DNA of 64,000 bases, from positions 1 to 64,000 of the forward strand of contig DATLOQ010000123.1 of assembly GCA_035536235.1 (NCBI GenBank), written 5' to 3'. Under the pieces are notes generated by a model that did not search any database, had not been told where the DNA came from, and saw only the letters and a program-made list of their open reading frames with translations. Source of the stretch: DATLNF01 sp035536235. GTDB taxonomy: Bacteria > Actinomycetota > Actinomycetes > BP-191. The position numbers and the translations under genes are program-made. Shown here piece by piece: positions 56,142 through 64,000 of this stretch; positions within the stretch are counted from its first letter, which is position 1, and every line of letters begins with the position of its first letter.

Positions 56142-57202
56142 CCGCTCCGGCGTCGTGGCGCGGCATCCTCGAGGAGTACCGCGCACGGATGCCCATCGAC
56201 CAGAGCACCACGGTCATCACTCTGCGCGAGGGCGGCACTCCACTAGTGCCGGCCGACGTGCTGTCCGAGCGAACCGGGTGTGAGGTGTGGCTGAAGGTGG
56301 AGGGCGCCAACCCGACCGGGTCCTTCAAGGATCGCGGCATGACCGTGGCCATCACCAAGGCAGTCGAAGAAGGCAGTCGGGCAGTGATCTGCGCATCAAC
56401 CGGCAACACGTCAGCGTCGGCAGCGGCCTACGCCGCGCGGGCCGGCATCGTGTGCGCCGTGCTGGTGCCGAGCGGGAAGATCGCCCTCGGCAAGCTCGCC
56501 CAGGCGCTCGTGCACGGCGCGCAGCTGCTGCAGGTAGACGGCAACTTCGACGACTGCCTGGACCTGGCGCGCGATCTGGCGAAGAACTACCCCGTCACGC
56601 TCGTCAACTCCGTCAACCCGTACCGCATCGAGGGGCAGAAGTCCGCGGCGTTCGAGATCTGCGACGTCCTGGGCGCACCTCCCGATGTGCACTGCTTGCC
56701 GGTCGGCAACGCCGGCAACATCACGGCCTACTGGAAGGGCTACCGGGAGTACCACCGCGACGGCGTGATCGACGCGCTGCCCGTGATGCGCGGCTTCCAG
56801 GCGGCCGGCGCCGCCCCGCTGGTCTCCGGCGCACCGGTCGCGAAGCCGGTCACCATCGCGACCGCCATCCGCATCGGCAACCCTGCGTCGTGGTCCGAGG
56901 CGCTGCAGGTGCGCGATGAGTCGGGCGGGGCGATCGAGTCCGTCACCGACCGGCAGATCCTCGACGCGTACCGGCTGTTGGCTCGGTCGGAGGGCGTCTT
57001 CGTCGAGCCGGCGTCAGCGGCGAGCGTCGCGGGACTGCTTCAGGCCAGCGCCCAGGGCACGCTCGAACGAGGTCGCCGCGTCGTCTGCACGGTCACCGGT
57101 CACGGCTTGAAGGACCCGGAGTGGGCGATCTCCGGAGCTCCGGCGCCGCGCACCATCGCCGTCGACGCCCCAGCGGCTGCGGCGGCTCTGGGCCTGATCT
57201 GA
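56138..57202 (+). CDS. thrC: threonine synthase
   Basis: The 354-residue PLP enzyme converts phosphohomoserine to threonine. It has the PLP-lysine motif GSFKDRGM, STGNTSASAAAYAARAG, SVNPYRIEGQKSAAFEI, the glycine-rich phosphate loop PVGNAGNITAYWKG and the C-terminal FVEPASAASVAGLL. It overlaps hom by ATGA, so it is translated from the same mRNA. A hairpin at 57223-57237 follows its stop. Confidence 0.96.
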   Translation: MTAPASWRGILEEYRARMPIDQSTTVITLREGGTPLVPADVLSERTGCEVWLKVEGANPTGSFKDRGMTVAITKAVEEGSRAVICASTGNTSASAAAYAARAGIVCAVLVPSGKIALGKLAQALVHGAQLLQVDGNFDDCLDLARDLAKNYPVTLVNSVNPYRIEGQKSAAFEICDVLGAPPDVHCLPVGNAGNITAYWKGYREYHRDGVIDALPVMRGFQAAGAAPLVSGAPVAKPVTIATAIRIGNPASWSEALQVRDESGGAIESVTDRQILDAYRLLARSEGVFVEPASAASVAGLLQASAQGTLERGRRVVCTVTGHGLKDPEWAISGAPAPRTIAVDAPAAAAALGLI

Positions 57203-57222
57203 GTGGGCTCAGGCTGGGTCGC

Positions 57223-57237
57223 CTCGACTGAGTCGAG
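57223..57237. repeat. CTCGAC/GTCGAG hairpin between thrC and the MFS gene
   Basis: Perfect 6-base arms CTCGAC (57223-57228) and GTCGAG (57232-57237) flank TGA, 20 bases after the thrC stop. It could slow or attenuate transcription before the transporter gene, but lacks a U-tract. Confidence 0.35.
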
Positions 57238-57246
57238 CGAGATGTG

Positions 57247-58527
57247 ATGAGGCCGGCCCCGGGCAGCCGCGGCTACGTCCGGCTGCTCCGCGACGAGCGC
57301 GACTTCCGCCGCGTCTACCTCGCGCAGGTCATCAGTCTCGGAGGGGACTGGTTTGCCCTGATCCCGCTGCTCACCTTGCTCGAGCGGCTGACCGGAGGGG
57401 GCTTGTGGGGCGGTCTCGTGCTCGCCGTGGACACCGCAGCCTTCGCGGTGCTCGCGCCGTACGCCGGCACGGTGGCCGACCGTTACGACCGACGTCGCAC
57501 GATGGTGATCGCCGACTTCGTCTCGGCCGCGATGGTGCTGCTGCTCCTCCTCGTCCGCTCGGAGTCGACAGCCTGGGTAGCGCTCATCGCGATCGGCGGC
57601 GTGTCCGCCGCCAAGGCGTTCTTCACACCGGCGTCCGGGGCGGCGATTCCCAACCTGGTGCCGCCGGCTGATCTGGTGCGCGCCAGCGTTCTCGGCGGCG
57701 CGGTGTGGGGCACGATGCTCGCAGTGGGAGCGGCAGCGGGTGGGCTGGCGGCGCTGGTCATCGGTGCTCGGTGGTGCTTCGTGCTCGACGCGGCCAGCTT
57801 CATCGTCTCTGGCATCCTCGTCATGCGCACCCGCCGGCCGTTCAGCCAGTCGCGCGAACGCGCCGTCGTGCCGTCGGTCCTCGACGACATCCGCGAGACA
57901 GTGCGCTACGCCCGATCAGAGCCCCGGGTGCGGGCGCTGTTGACCTGCAAGGCCGGTGTCGCGCTGGGCAATGGCACCCTCGCCCTGTTTCCCCTGTACG
58001 CGACCAGGGTGTTCCGCATGGGTGAGCTCGGCACTGGTCTCCTCTACAGCGCGCGTGGCGTCGGAGCGCTGGTCGGACCGTTCTTCATGCGGCGCTTCAT
58101 CAGCCGTGATCCGACTCTGCTGTGGCCGGTGCTCGCCGTCAGCATCGGGCTCTTCGGGGTGTCCTACCTCGGCTTCTCGGCGGCTCCGGTCTTTGCGGTC
58201 GGGCTGTTCTTCGTCGCCCTCGCGCACTTCGGCGGGGGAGCCAACTGGGTCCTCTCGACGTACGGCATCTCCTCCCTCGTCCCAGACCACGTCCGGGGCC
58301 GGGTCTTCAGCGCCGACTACATGCTGGCGACGGCCGCGATCACGCTGAGCCAGGTGGTGGCCGGCGTGCTCAGCGAGACGGTGGCAGTGCGATCCATCTC
58401 GGCCGGCTTGGGTCTAGTCGTCCTGATGTACGCCGGGATCTGGTTCGCCGCAACGCGGCGCCTTCGTCGGCTGCCCGCGCGTGGGGCGGCGGACGCGGTG
58501 TGGACACCGCCGGAGATTCCGACTTAG
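57247..58527 (+). CDS. MFS transporter
   Basis: The 426-residue polytopic protein belongs to the major facilitator superfamily with about 12 helices. The conserved loop 2-3 motif reads AGTVADRYDRRRTMVIADF and an analogous stretch in the second half contains DHVRGRVFSADY. Its gene lies between thrC and thrB, so export of threonine, homoserine or a related amino acid is a reasonable guess, but sequence alone cannot show this. ATG 57247 or GTG 57244 is possible. A hairpin separates it from thrC. Confidence 0.85.
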   Translation: MRPAPGSRGYVRLLRDERDFRRVYLAQVISLGGDWFALIPLLTLLERLTGGGLWGGLVLAVDTAAFAVLAPYAGTVADRYDRRRTMVIADFVSAAMVLLLLLVRSESTAWVALIAIGGVSAAKAFFTPASGAAIPNLVPPADLVRASVLGGAVWGTMLAVGAAAGGLAALVIGARWCFVLDAASFIVSGILVMRTRRPFSQSRERAVVPSVLDDIRETVRYARSEPRVRALLTCKAGVALGNGTLALFPLYATRVFRMGELGTGLLYSARGVGALVGPFFMRRFISRDPTLLWPVLAVSIGLFGVSYLGFSAAPVFAVGLFFVALAHFGGGANWVLSTYGISSLVPDHVRGRVFSADYMLATAAITLSQVVAGVLSETVAVRSISAGLGLVVLMYAGIWFAATRRLRRLPARGAADAVWTPPEIPT

Positions 58528-58608
58528 GTCGAAGCGGCGTGCGGCGTAGGGCGTACGACGTGCGGCCATCGCCGCCCATGCGGCCACCCTGGCGTGGAAG
58601 GAGATCGA

Positions 58609-59520
58609 GTGGCAGGTCCGAGCTTTCGGGCGGCGCCGGTGCGGGTGCGGGTGCCCGCGACGTCCGCGAACCTAGGGCCGGGTTTCGACTCACTCGGGCT
58701 GGCCCTGGCGCTCTACGACGACGTGGTCGTCCGCATCGCCGACTCCGGCCTGCACGTCGACGTCGCCGGCGAAGGTGCTGAGGACCTCCCACGCGACAAG
58801 CGGCACCTGGTCGTTCGAGCGGTGCGCGCCGCGTTCGACGCGCTCGGCGGCCAGCCGCGTGGCCTCGAGGTCGTCTGCGCCAACCGCATCCCCCAGGGGC
58901 GCGGGCTCGGATCCTCTGCGGCGGCGATCGTGGCGGGGATCACCGCGGCCCGACACCTCGTGCTCGGCGGGATGACCGACCACGACGCGCTCGCACTCGC
59001 CGTAGCGCTTGAGGGGCACCCCGACAACGTCGCTGCCGCGCTGCTCGGCGGCCTGACGGTGGCGTGGTCCGGCGCGACCGACGTGCGGGCGACGCGGATC
59101 GGGCTGCACCCGGATCTGTGCGCTGTCGTCTTGGTGCCGAACTCCCGCTCATCGACCGCCAAGGCCCGCCGGATGCTGCCCGAGACGGTGCCCCACGCCG
59201 ACGCCGCCTGGTCGGCCGGCCGGGCGGCGCTGCTCGTCGAGGCGGTGAGCCGTACCCCAGACCTGCTCTTCGACGCCACCGAGGACGTGCTGCACCAGCC
59301 CTACCGGGCGGAAGCCATGCCAAGGACCGCGGCCCTGCTTCGGTCGCTGCGCGGCAAGGGCGTCGCGGCCGCCATCAGCGGCGCTGGACCCTCGCTGATC
59401 GCGCTGGGCGTCAGCCCCGGTGAGCTGGACGCCGTCGCGGCCGGCGCTCCGCGTGGCTGGACGGCACAGCGGCTCGACATCGACCGCAACGGCGCGCAAG
59501 CGGTGCCGGTCGGCGGCTGA
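58609..59520 (+). CDS. thrB: homoserine kinase
   Basis: The 303-residue GHMP-superfamily kinase phosphorylates homoserine for threonine synthesis. It has ATSANLGPGFDSLGLAL near the N-terminus, the ATP loop RIPQGRGLGSSAAAIVAG, EGHPDNVAAALLGGLTVAW and the C-terminal GVAAAISGAGPSLIAL. The GTG start has AAGGAG 5 bases upstream. It completes the hom-thrC-thrB set, interrupted by the MFS gene. Confidence 0.94.
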   Translation: MAGPSFRAAPVRVRVPATSANLGPGFDSLGLALALYDDVVVRIADSGLHVDVAGEGAEDLPRDKRHLVVRAVRAAFDALGGQPRGLEVVCANRIPQGRGLGSSAAAIVAGITAARHLVLGGMTDHDALALAVALEGHPDNVAAALLGGLTVAWSGATDVRATRIGLHPDLCAVVLVPNSRSSTAKARRMLPETVPHADAAWSAGRAALLVEAVSRTPDLLFDATEDVLHQPYRAEAMPRTAALLRSLRGKGVAAAISGAGPSLIALGVSPGELDAVAAGAPRGWTAQRLDIDRNGAQAVPVGG

Positions 59521-59908
59521 AGGGCGCGGGCCGCCCGTCGCCGGGAATTGCCGGCGGCGTGGCGCTGTTGCTCTGGCCGCGACGCATCGTTACGCTTCGC
59601 CCTGTCCCACCTGCTCGCGCAGCTTGGCCGCCGTTCTTCTCGGCGCCGTACACCGGACGCACTTCCTCCCGGTGGCCCGCGGCCCGCCCCGCACCCGCCT
59701 TCCAGGCACCGTCGTCGGACCGCCCCAGCGCGCCACGACTCCCGGACGACGACGGGGTCGACGATCGGCAGCCTCGTCGCGACAACGCCGCCCAGTCAGC
59801 GGCTCACACACTCCCTCGCCTCCCGCGGGGGCGTCACACCGCACGGCTGCGAGACGCCGTGCTGGGCCCCGTCGATGCCGACCGGCCCGCACTCGAGAGG
59901 ATCAGCGT
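59521..59908. other. 388-base gap between thrB and rho, probably rho promoter and leader
   Basis: No convincing gene is seen. It contains a promoter-like pair at 59568-59596. The rest of the region would be a leader of about 300 bases for rho. Open frames across it show no protein-like composition. Long rho leaders are common in actinobacteria, where Rho can regulate its own gene. Confidence 0.4.
59568..59596 (+). promoter_or_regulatory. candidate sigma-70-type promoter for rho
   Basis: TTGCTC (59568-59573), a 17-base spacer and TACGCT (59591-59596) resemble the -35 and -10 of a housekeeping promoter. It would leave a leader of about 305 bases before the rho start. Confidence 0.35.
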
Positions 59909-61948
59909 TTGAGCGACACCACAGAGGTCACCGGCTCCGGCAGCGCGGACGGTGGCGCGGGGTCCGCGGCACGCAAGCCGCGCGGCGCCACCGGCGGGCT
60001 CACCGGCATGAAGCTCGCCGAGCTGCAGCAGGTGGCTGCCGGCATGGGCATCAGCGGGGTAGCCAAGCTTCGCAAGAGCGAGCTGATGGCCGCTATCAAG
60101 AGCGCCAACGGCGCAACGGCAGCAGCGGGCAACGGCCCGAAGGCCCCGGCCGACCAGGGTAGGAGAGCACCGGCCGACAACGGCACGAGAGCGCCGGCCG
60201 ACCAGGGCACGGGAGCAGCGGCCGACAACGGCACGCGCGCACCGGCCGACCAGGGCACGAGAGCAACCGCCGACAACGGCATGAGAGCGCCGGGGGCCAA
60301 CAACGCGCAGGACTCCGCCGGCGGCGGTGACGTCCCCCAGGCCCGGCCGAGCATCACCATCGGCGATGGAACCAGCGGTGACTCCCGCGCCGAGGGCGGC
60401 GAAGGCCGCAGTGGCAGCACGTATGCCGAGCGTCGGGAAGCGCGGGAAGCGCGCTACCGCGAGCGAAGTCGCGACCGCCAGGTCTCTAGCGAGGGCGCGG
60501 ACCGTTCCCAGGGCCAGAGCCACGGCGACCGCGCCCAGGGCACCCAGGTATCTGGCGACCGAGCCCAGGGTGACCGTGCCCAGGGCGGCCAGCCGCCGGC
60601 GGATCGGGGTCAGGGACAGGGCGGCCAGCAGCAAGGTGGCGGCGGACCTCGACAGCAAGGCGGCCAGGGCGGTGGCCAGGGCGGTCAGCGCGACGAGGAG
60701 TTCGGTCGCAGCGCCCGGCGCGGCCGATTCCGCGAGCGAGGGCGCAATCGTTCAGGCGGTCAGGGCCAGCGCGGCGGTCTGGGCTTCGGCGAGCCGGACA
60801 CCATCATTCGCGAGGACGACGTCCTCGTGCCGTGCGCGGGGATCGTCGACATCCTCGACAACTACGGCTTCGTCCGGACCACCGGCTACCTCCCCAGCCC
60901 CAACGACGTGTACATCGCGCTCTCGCAGGTACGCCGTTACGGCCTGCGCAAGGGCGACGTCGTCACCGGGGCCGTGCGCCAGCAGGCTGAAGGGGAGCGC
61001 AAAGACAAGTTCAACGCGCTCATCCGCCTCGACACAGTGAACGGTGCGGACCCGGAGAAGGCCAAGGTCCGGCCTGACTTCAAGGACATGACGCCGCTCT
61101 ACCCCCAAGACCGGCTTCGCCTCGAGACCGACTCTCACTTCCTGACGACGCGGATCATCGACCTCGTCGCCCCGATAGGTAAGGGCCAGCGCGGTCTCAT
61201 CGTCTCGCCGCCGAAGGCGGGCAAGACGATGGTGCTGCAGGCCATCGCCAACGCGATCACCACCAACAACCCCGAGACCCACCTCATGGTCGTCCTCGTC
61301 GACGAGCGGCCCGAGGAGGTGACCGACATGCAGCGGTCGGTGAAAGGGGAGGTCATCGCCTCCACCTTCGACCGACCTGCAGAGGACCACACGACAATCG
61401 CCGAGCTGGCGATCGAGCGGGCCAAGCGGCTGGTCGAGCTCGGTCACGACGTAGTCGTGCTCCTCGACTCGATCACCCGACTCGGCCGTGCCTACAACCT
61501 CGCCGCGCCGGCTAGCGGCCGCATCCTCTCCGGCGGTGTCGACTCGACGGCGCTCTACCCCCCGAAGCGCTTCTTCGGCGCAGCGCGCAACATCGAGAAC
61601 GGCGGCTCGTTGACGATCCTCGCCACTGCCCTGGTGGAGACCGGGTCAAGGATGGACGAGGTCATCTTCGAGGAGTTCAAGGGCACCGGGAACATGGAGC
61701 TAAAGCTCGACCGCAAGCTCGCGGACAAGCGGATCTTCCCGGCCGTCGACGTCGACGCCTCGGGCACCCGCAAGGAGGAGCTGCTCATGTCACCGGAGGA
61801 GCTGCAGATCACCTGGAAGCTGCGCCGGGTCCTGCACGCGCTGGAGACCGGTCAGGCGCTCGAGCTGCTCATCGACAAGATGAAGTCGACGAAGGGCAAC
61901 ACGGAGTTCCTCATGCAGATCTCGAAGACGGTGGCCTCGTCCGACTAG
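59909..61948 (+). CDS. rho: transcription termination factor Rho with long repetitive insertion
   Basis: The product has 679 residues. Its N-terminal Rho_N/SAP-like domain contains LTGMKLAELQQVAAGMG and LRKSELMAAIK. A disordered insertion of about 200 residues follows, with 8-residue repeats (APADQGTR/APADNGTR) and Gly/Gln/Arg-rich runs. The RNA-binding OSB domain has GIVDILDNYGFVRTTGYL and DVYIALSQVRRYGL. The RecA-like ATPase has Walker A SPPKAGKT, Walker B DVVVLLDSITR and the Q- and R-loops (GGVDSTALYPPKRFFGAARN). It terminates transcription in the cytosol. TTG 59909 has AGAGG about 8 bases upstream. Confidence 0.94.
   Translation: MSDTTEVTGSGSADGGAGSAARKPRGATGGLTGMKLAELQQVAAGMGISGVAKLRKSELMAAIKSANGATAAAGNGPKAPADQGRRAPADNGTRAPADQGTGAAADNGTRAPADQGTRATADNGMRAPGANNAQDSAGGGDVPQARPSITIGDGTSGDSRAEGGEGRSGSTYAERREAREARYRERSRDRQVSSEGADRSQGQSHGDRAQGTQVSGDRAQGDRAQGGQPPADRGQGQGGQQQGGGGPRQQGGQGGGQGGQRDEEFGRSARRGRFRERGRNRSGGQGQRGGLGFGEPDTIIREDDVLVPCAGIVDILDNYGFVRTTGYLPSPNDVYIALSQVRRYGLRKGDVVTGAVRQQAEGERKDKFNALIRLDTVNGADPEKAKVRPDFKDMTPLYPQDRLRLETDSHFLTTRIIDLVAPIGKGQRGLIVSPPKAGKTMVLQAIANAITTNNPETHLMVVLVDERPEEVTDMQRSVKGEVIASTFDRPAEDHTTIAELAIERAKRLVELGHDVVVLLDSITRLGRAYNLAAPASGRILSGGVDSTALYPPKRFFGAARNIENGGSLTILATALVETGSRMDEVIFEEFKGTGNMELKLDRKLADKRIFPAVDVDASGTRKEELLMSPEELQITWKLRRVLHALETGQALELLIDKMKSTKGNTEFLMQISKTVASSD
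60143..60286 (+). repeat. six tandem 24-bp (8-codon) repeats inside rho
   Basis: Six imperfect copies encode APADQGRR, APADNGTR, APADQGTG, AAADNGTR, APADQGTR and ATADNGMR. The Q and N forms alternate, so the true period may be a 48-bp pair. Such repeats change copy number easily. Confidence 0.85.
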
Positions 61949-61961
61949 CCGACGCTGCTCC

Positions 61962-62384
61962 TCAGTCGGCGACGCTGAGGTCGACCTCGATGTTGCCGCG
62001 GGTGGCATTGCTGTAGGGACACACCTGGTGGGCCTTGGCGACCAGCTCCATCGCATCGGATCGCTCCAGCGCGGGCAGGGAGACCACGAGCTCCACGGTC
62101 AGCACGAACCCCACGCCCGACGGTGCGGGGCCCAGGCCCACCCTGGCAGTGACGGTCGAGTCCGTCGTATCGGCGGAAGCCGCGCGGGCGACGAGCTGCA
62201 GCGCGGAGTGGAAGCACGACGCGTAGCCGGCGGCGAAGAGCTGCTCCGGGTTGGTGCCGTCGCCGCCGTCCCCGCCGAGCTCCTTCGGCACGTCGAGCTC
62301 TACATCGAGCCGGTCGTCCGAGGACGTAGCCCGGCCGGCGCGACCGCCGTACGCCGTCGCCTCGGCTGTGTAGAGCGTCTGCAT
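61962..62384 (-). CDS. ohr: organic hydroperoxide resistance protein (Ohr/OsmC family)
   Basis: The 140-residue thiol peroxidase shows NPEQLFAAGYASCFHSAL, with the reactive Cys in ASCFHS, and the resolving Cys in HQVCPYSNATRGN. The catalytic Arg region and the size match Ohr. It reduces organic hydroperoxides with lipoyl or thiol donors in the cytosol. No OhrR gene is adjacent. An inverted repeat lies just upstream of its start. It is convergent with rho. Confidence 0.93.
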   Translation of the reverse strand: MQTLYTAEATAYGGRAGRATSSDDRLDVELDVPKELGGDGGDGTNPEQLFAAGYASCFHSALQLVARAASADTTDSTVTARVGLGPAPSGVGFVLTVELVVSLPALERSDAMELVAKAHQVCPYSNATRGNIEVDLSVAD

Positions 62385-62405
62385 CGTCGGCCTTCCCTCT
62401 CAGTC

Positions 62406-62427
62406 GCCAGAGCGGAGCGAGTCTGGC
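62406..62427. repeat. inverted repeat upstream of ohr
   Basis: GCCAGA (62406-62411) and TCTGGC (62422-62427) form perfect arms around a 10-base loop, 22 bases before the ohr start. It is a candidate operator for an ohr regulator. Confidence 0.35.
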
Positions 62428-62509
62428 ACACTGGACCTACCGCGAACCGGTTCACACCTCACCAGCGGGTGGGGTGACCCGGCGTCGCCTGAGCAGAAGA
62501 GGACCGATC

Positions 62510-62731
62510 ATGAAGGCCGGCATCCACCCCGACTACGTCGAGGCGACCGTGCACTGCTCGTGCGGCGAGACCTTCACCACGCACAGCACCGTGAGCGACA
62601 TCCGAGCCGACGTGTGTTCGAAGTGCCACCCCTTCTACACCGGCAAGCAGAAGATCATGGATGTCGGCGGCCGGGTGGAGAAGTTCGAGAAGCGCTTCGG
62701 CAAGCGCGACGCCGGCGCGAAGCAGGGTTAG
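62510..62731 (+). CDS. rpmE: 50S ribosomal protein bL31, zinc-binding form
   Basis: The 73-residue protein has MKAGIHPDYVEATVHCSCGE and the second pair VCSKCHPFYTGKQK. The Cys pairs mark the zinc-containing (C+) form. ATG 62510 has AGAGGA a few bases upstream; a longer frame adds a basic tail and is rejected. Its place before prfA is the conserved actinobacterial order. Confidence 0.95.
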   Translation: MKAGIHPDYVEATVHCSCGETFTTHSTVSDIRADVCSKCHPFYTGKQKIMDVGGRVEKFEKRFGKRDAGAKQG

Positions 62732-62811
62732 CGGGGGCGGCGCCTAGCGCTGCTCCCTTGCCCGCTCCGCGCCCGCCACCTCCGCCGGGCGCCTGACCCT
62801 CGAGGCGACCC

Positions 62812-63873
62812 ATGTTCGACAAGCTCGGCGAGATCGAGGCGGAGCACGCGCAGCTCGAGCGCGAGATGTCCGATCCTGACCTGCACAACGACCAGGCGCG
62901 GGCGCGCACCGTCACCAAGCGGTATGCCGAGCTGACGCCGGTGGTCGAGGCATATCAGGAGTACGTCGTGGTCGCGGCCGACATCGAGGCGGCGCGCGAG
63001 CTCGCAGCGGAGGATGCCTCGTTCCGGGAAGAAGTGACCTCCGGCGAGGCCCGTCTGCAGGAGCTGCACACCCGGCTGCGAGAGCTGCTCGTGCCAGCCG
63101 ACCCCAACGATGAGAAGGACGTCATCCTCGAGGTCAAGGCAGGCGAGGGCGGTGAGGAGTCAGCGCTGTTCGCCGGCGACCTGCTGCGCATGTACCTCCG
63201 CTTCGCGGAGCGCCAGGGCTGGAAGACCGAAATCCTGGAGTCCAACGAGAGCGACCTCGGAGGCTACAAAGACGTCTCCGTCGCGGTGAAGGCGAAGGGG
63301 ACCGGTGCATGGCGCCGGCTCAAGTACGAGGGCGGCGTCCACCGGGTGCAGCGGGTGCCGGCGACCGAGAGCCAGGGGCGCATTCACACCAGCGCGGCCG
63401 GAGTCTTCGTGATGCCTGAGGCCGAGGACGTCGACGTGACCATCGACCCCAGCGACCTGCGCATCGACGTCTACCGGTCCAGCGGCCCAGGCGGTCAGAG
63501 CGTGAACACCACAGACTCCGCCGTACGCATCACCCATGTGCCGACAGGCACTGTCGTGTCGTGTCAGAACGAGAAGAGCCAGCTGCAGAACAAGGAGTCC
63601 GCGATGCGTATCCTGCGGGCCCGGTTGCTCGCTCTCGCACTGGAGGAGCAGGCAAGCGCCGCCAGCGCCGAGCGGCAGAGTCAGGTGCGTACGGTGGATC
63701 GCAGCGAGCGGGTCCGCACCTACAACTTCCCGGAGAATCGAATCTCAGACCACCGGACGGGCTACAAGTCCTACAACCTCGACCAGGTGCTCGACGGCGA
63801 CCTCGACCCGGTCATCCAGTCGCTGGTCGACGCCGACAACGCTGCGCGAATGGCTGGTGGCGATGAGGAGTGA
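62812..63873 (+). CDS. prfA: peptide chain release factor 1
   Basis: The 353-residue RF1 has the N-terminal helical domain, the decoding region around AEDVDVTIDPSDLRIDVYRSSGPGG, and the GGQ motif in GPGGQSVNTTDSAVRITH for hydrolysis of peptidyl-tRNA. The C-terminal part includes DRSERVRTYNFPENRISDHR. It reads UAA and UAG. The last 11 bases overlap prmC, which methylates the Gln of the GGQ motif. Confidence 0.97.
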   Translation: MFDKLGEIEAEHAQLEREMSDPDLHNDQARARTVTKRYAELTPVVEAYQEYVVVAADIEAARELAAEDASFREEVTSGEARLQELHTRLRELLVPADPNDEKDVILEVKAGEGGEESALFAGDLLRMYLRFAERQGWKTEILESNESDLGGYKDVSVAVKAKGTGAWRRLKYEGGVHRVQRVPATESQGRIHTSAAGVFVMPEAEDVDVTIDPSDLRIDVYRSSGPGGQSVNTTDSAVRITHVPTGTVVSCQNEKSQLQNKESAMRILRARLLALALEEQASAASAERQSQVRTVDRSERVRTYNFPENRISDHRTGYKSYNLDQVLDGDLDPVIQSLVDADNAARMAGGDEE

Positions 63874-64000
63874 CCCGCTGGCACCACCAGACGCAGTCAC
63901 CACCACAGTCGACCGCGAGCTGCGCTGGGCCGAGGCCCGGCTCGCGGACGCGGGAGTGGAGTCGCCCCGGTGGGACGCCGAGCAGCTCGCTGCCCACGTG
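63863..64000 (+). CDS. prmC: release factor glutamine methyltransferase, 3' end outside window
   Basis: Only the first 46 codons are present. The start reads MRSDPLAPPDAVTTTVDRELRWAEARLADAG and then VESPRWDAEQLAAHV, the N-terminal helical domain of PrmC (HemK). ATG 63863 overlaps the prfA stop by 11 bases. The methyltransferase motifs lie beyond base 64000. The order prfA-prmC is the standard arrangement. Confidence 0.88.
   Translation, partial: MRSDPLAPPDAVTTTVDRELRWAEARLADAGVESPRWDAEQLAAHV

Noticed and set aside
59559..59912. 117-codon frame ending at the rho start with a TTGA overlap
   Set aside because: Composition is Pro/Arg/Ser-rich without any recognisable fold, and it spans the region with the likely rho promoter. 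It looks like chance.
60143..60286. CRISPR-like regular repeats
   Set aside because: The units are contiguous without spacers, are in frame and encode part of Rho.
62444..62453. LexA/SOS box GAACCGGTTC
   Set aside because: Actinobacterial LexA sites need GAAC-N4-GTTC; here only two bases separate the half-sites.
1..64000. Mobile elements, prophage or toxin-antitoxin genes
   Set aside because: No transposase, integrase, resolvase, terminal inverted repeats or toxin-antitoxin pair was recognised.

Overview
The window is high-GC DNA from an actinobacterium (class Actinomycetes). The evidence is three WhiB-family genes or their partners (two WhiB proteins and an overlapping DksA-type gene), a SigR/RsrA redox sigma pair, a SigF-type sigma factor with an RsbW-type antagonist, the actinobacterial fused 2-oxoglutarate decarboxylase Kgd, a 24-residue ribosomal protein bL37, a BsaP-type biotin synthase partner, nickel superoxide dismutase, and many GTG/TTG starts. 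The genus cannot be read from the sequence. No insertion sequence, prophage or CRISPR array is visible, so this looks like core chromosome with a few accessory genes.

Layout. 1-5.5 kb: 5'-part of aroA on the minus strand, a lipoprotein, and a branched-chain amino-acid type ABC transporter (LivH, a fused LivM-LivG, and a binding lipoprotein). 5.5-13 kb: an SRAP/YedK DNA-protein crosslink protein, two secreted or membrane-anchored proteins of unknown role, a DksA-like/WhiB overlapping pair, a methyltransferase, a hydrolase, a DtxR-family repressor, and sigR-rsrA. 13-19 kb: a sugar-nucleotide epimerase, bL37, two unknown proteins, a 25-residue signal-peptide-like peptide with a foldable leader, and two tandem membrane HD-GYP proteins, the second degenerate. 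19-25 kb: biotin carboxylase, enoyl-CoA hydratase and a biotin carrier protein, a solitary pilT, then a GNAT-BsaP fusion, a 33-residue membrane protein and bioB. 25-28 kb: whiB1 with a CRP-like site, a diacylglycerol-kinase-family gene, sigF and rsbW. 28-41 kb: a sortase-anchored metallophosphoesterase, DUF3159, a GNAT, a 3-hydroxyisobutyrate-dehydrogenase-like gene, divergent sodN and sodX, a PuuD-like membrane protein, rfbC, a polar amino-acid ABC transporter, a coupled trio (quinone oxidoreductase, PQQ sugar dehydrogenase, glycosyltransferase) and DUF2231.

41-51 kb: DUF6104, kgd, an acyl-CoA dehydrogenase, a secreted Asp-box protein, a phytoene-desaturase-family oxidoreductase, a GNAT and the DUF2182/DUF1326 pair. 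51-64 kb: tRNA-Arg(CCG), a receiver-only response regulator, and argS-lysA-hom-thrC-MFS-thrB-rho, where the first four genes overlap by 4 bases each. These genes make the aspartate-family amino acids and charge arginine. After a minus-strand ohr come rpmE, prfA and the start of prmC, the conserved translation-termination block.

A recurring feature is a TANNNT -10 hexamer lying 6-8 bases before the initiation codon at about eleven genes, which suggests extensive leaderless transcription. The most unusual items are the GNAT-BsaP fusion beside bioB, the 25-residue peptide with a foldable leader before the tandem HD-GYP genes, the LivM-LivG fusion without LivF, the AAAGTGC direct repeats and CRP-like palindrome upstream of whiB1, and the repeat-rich insertion in Rho.
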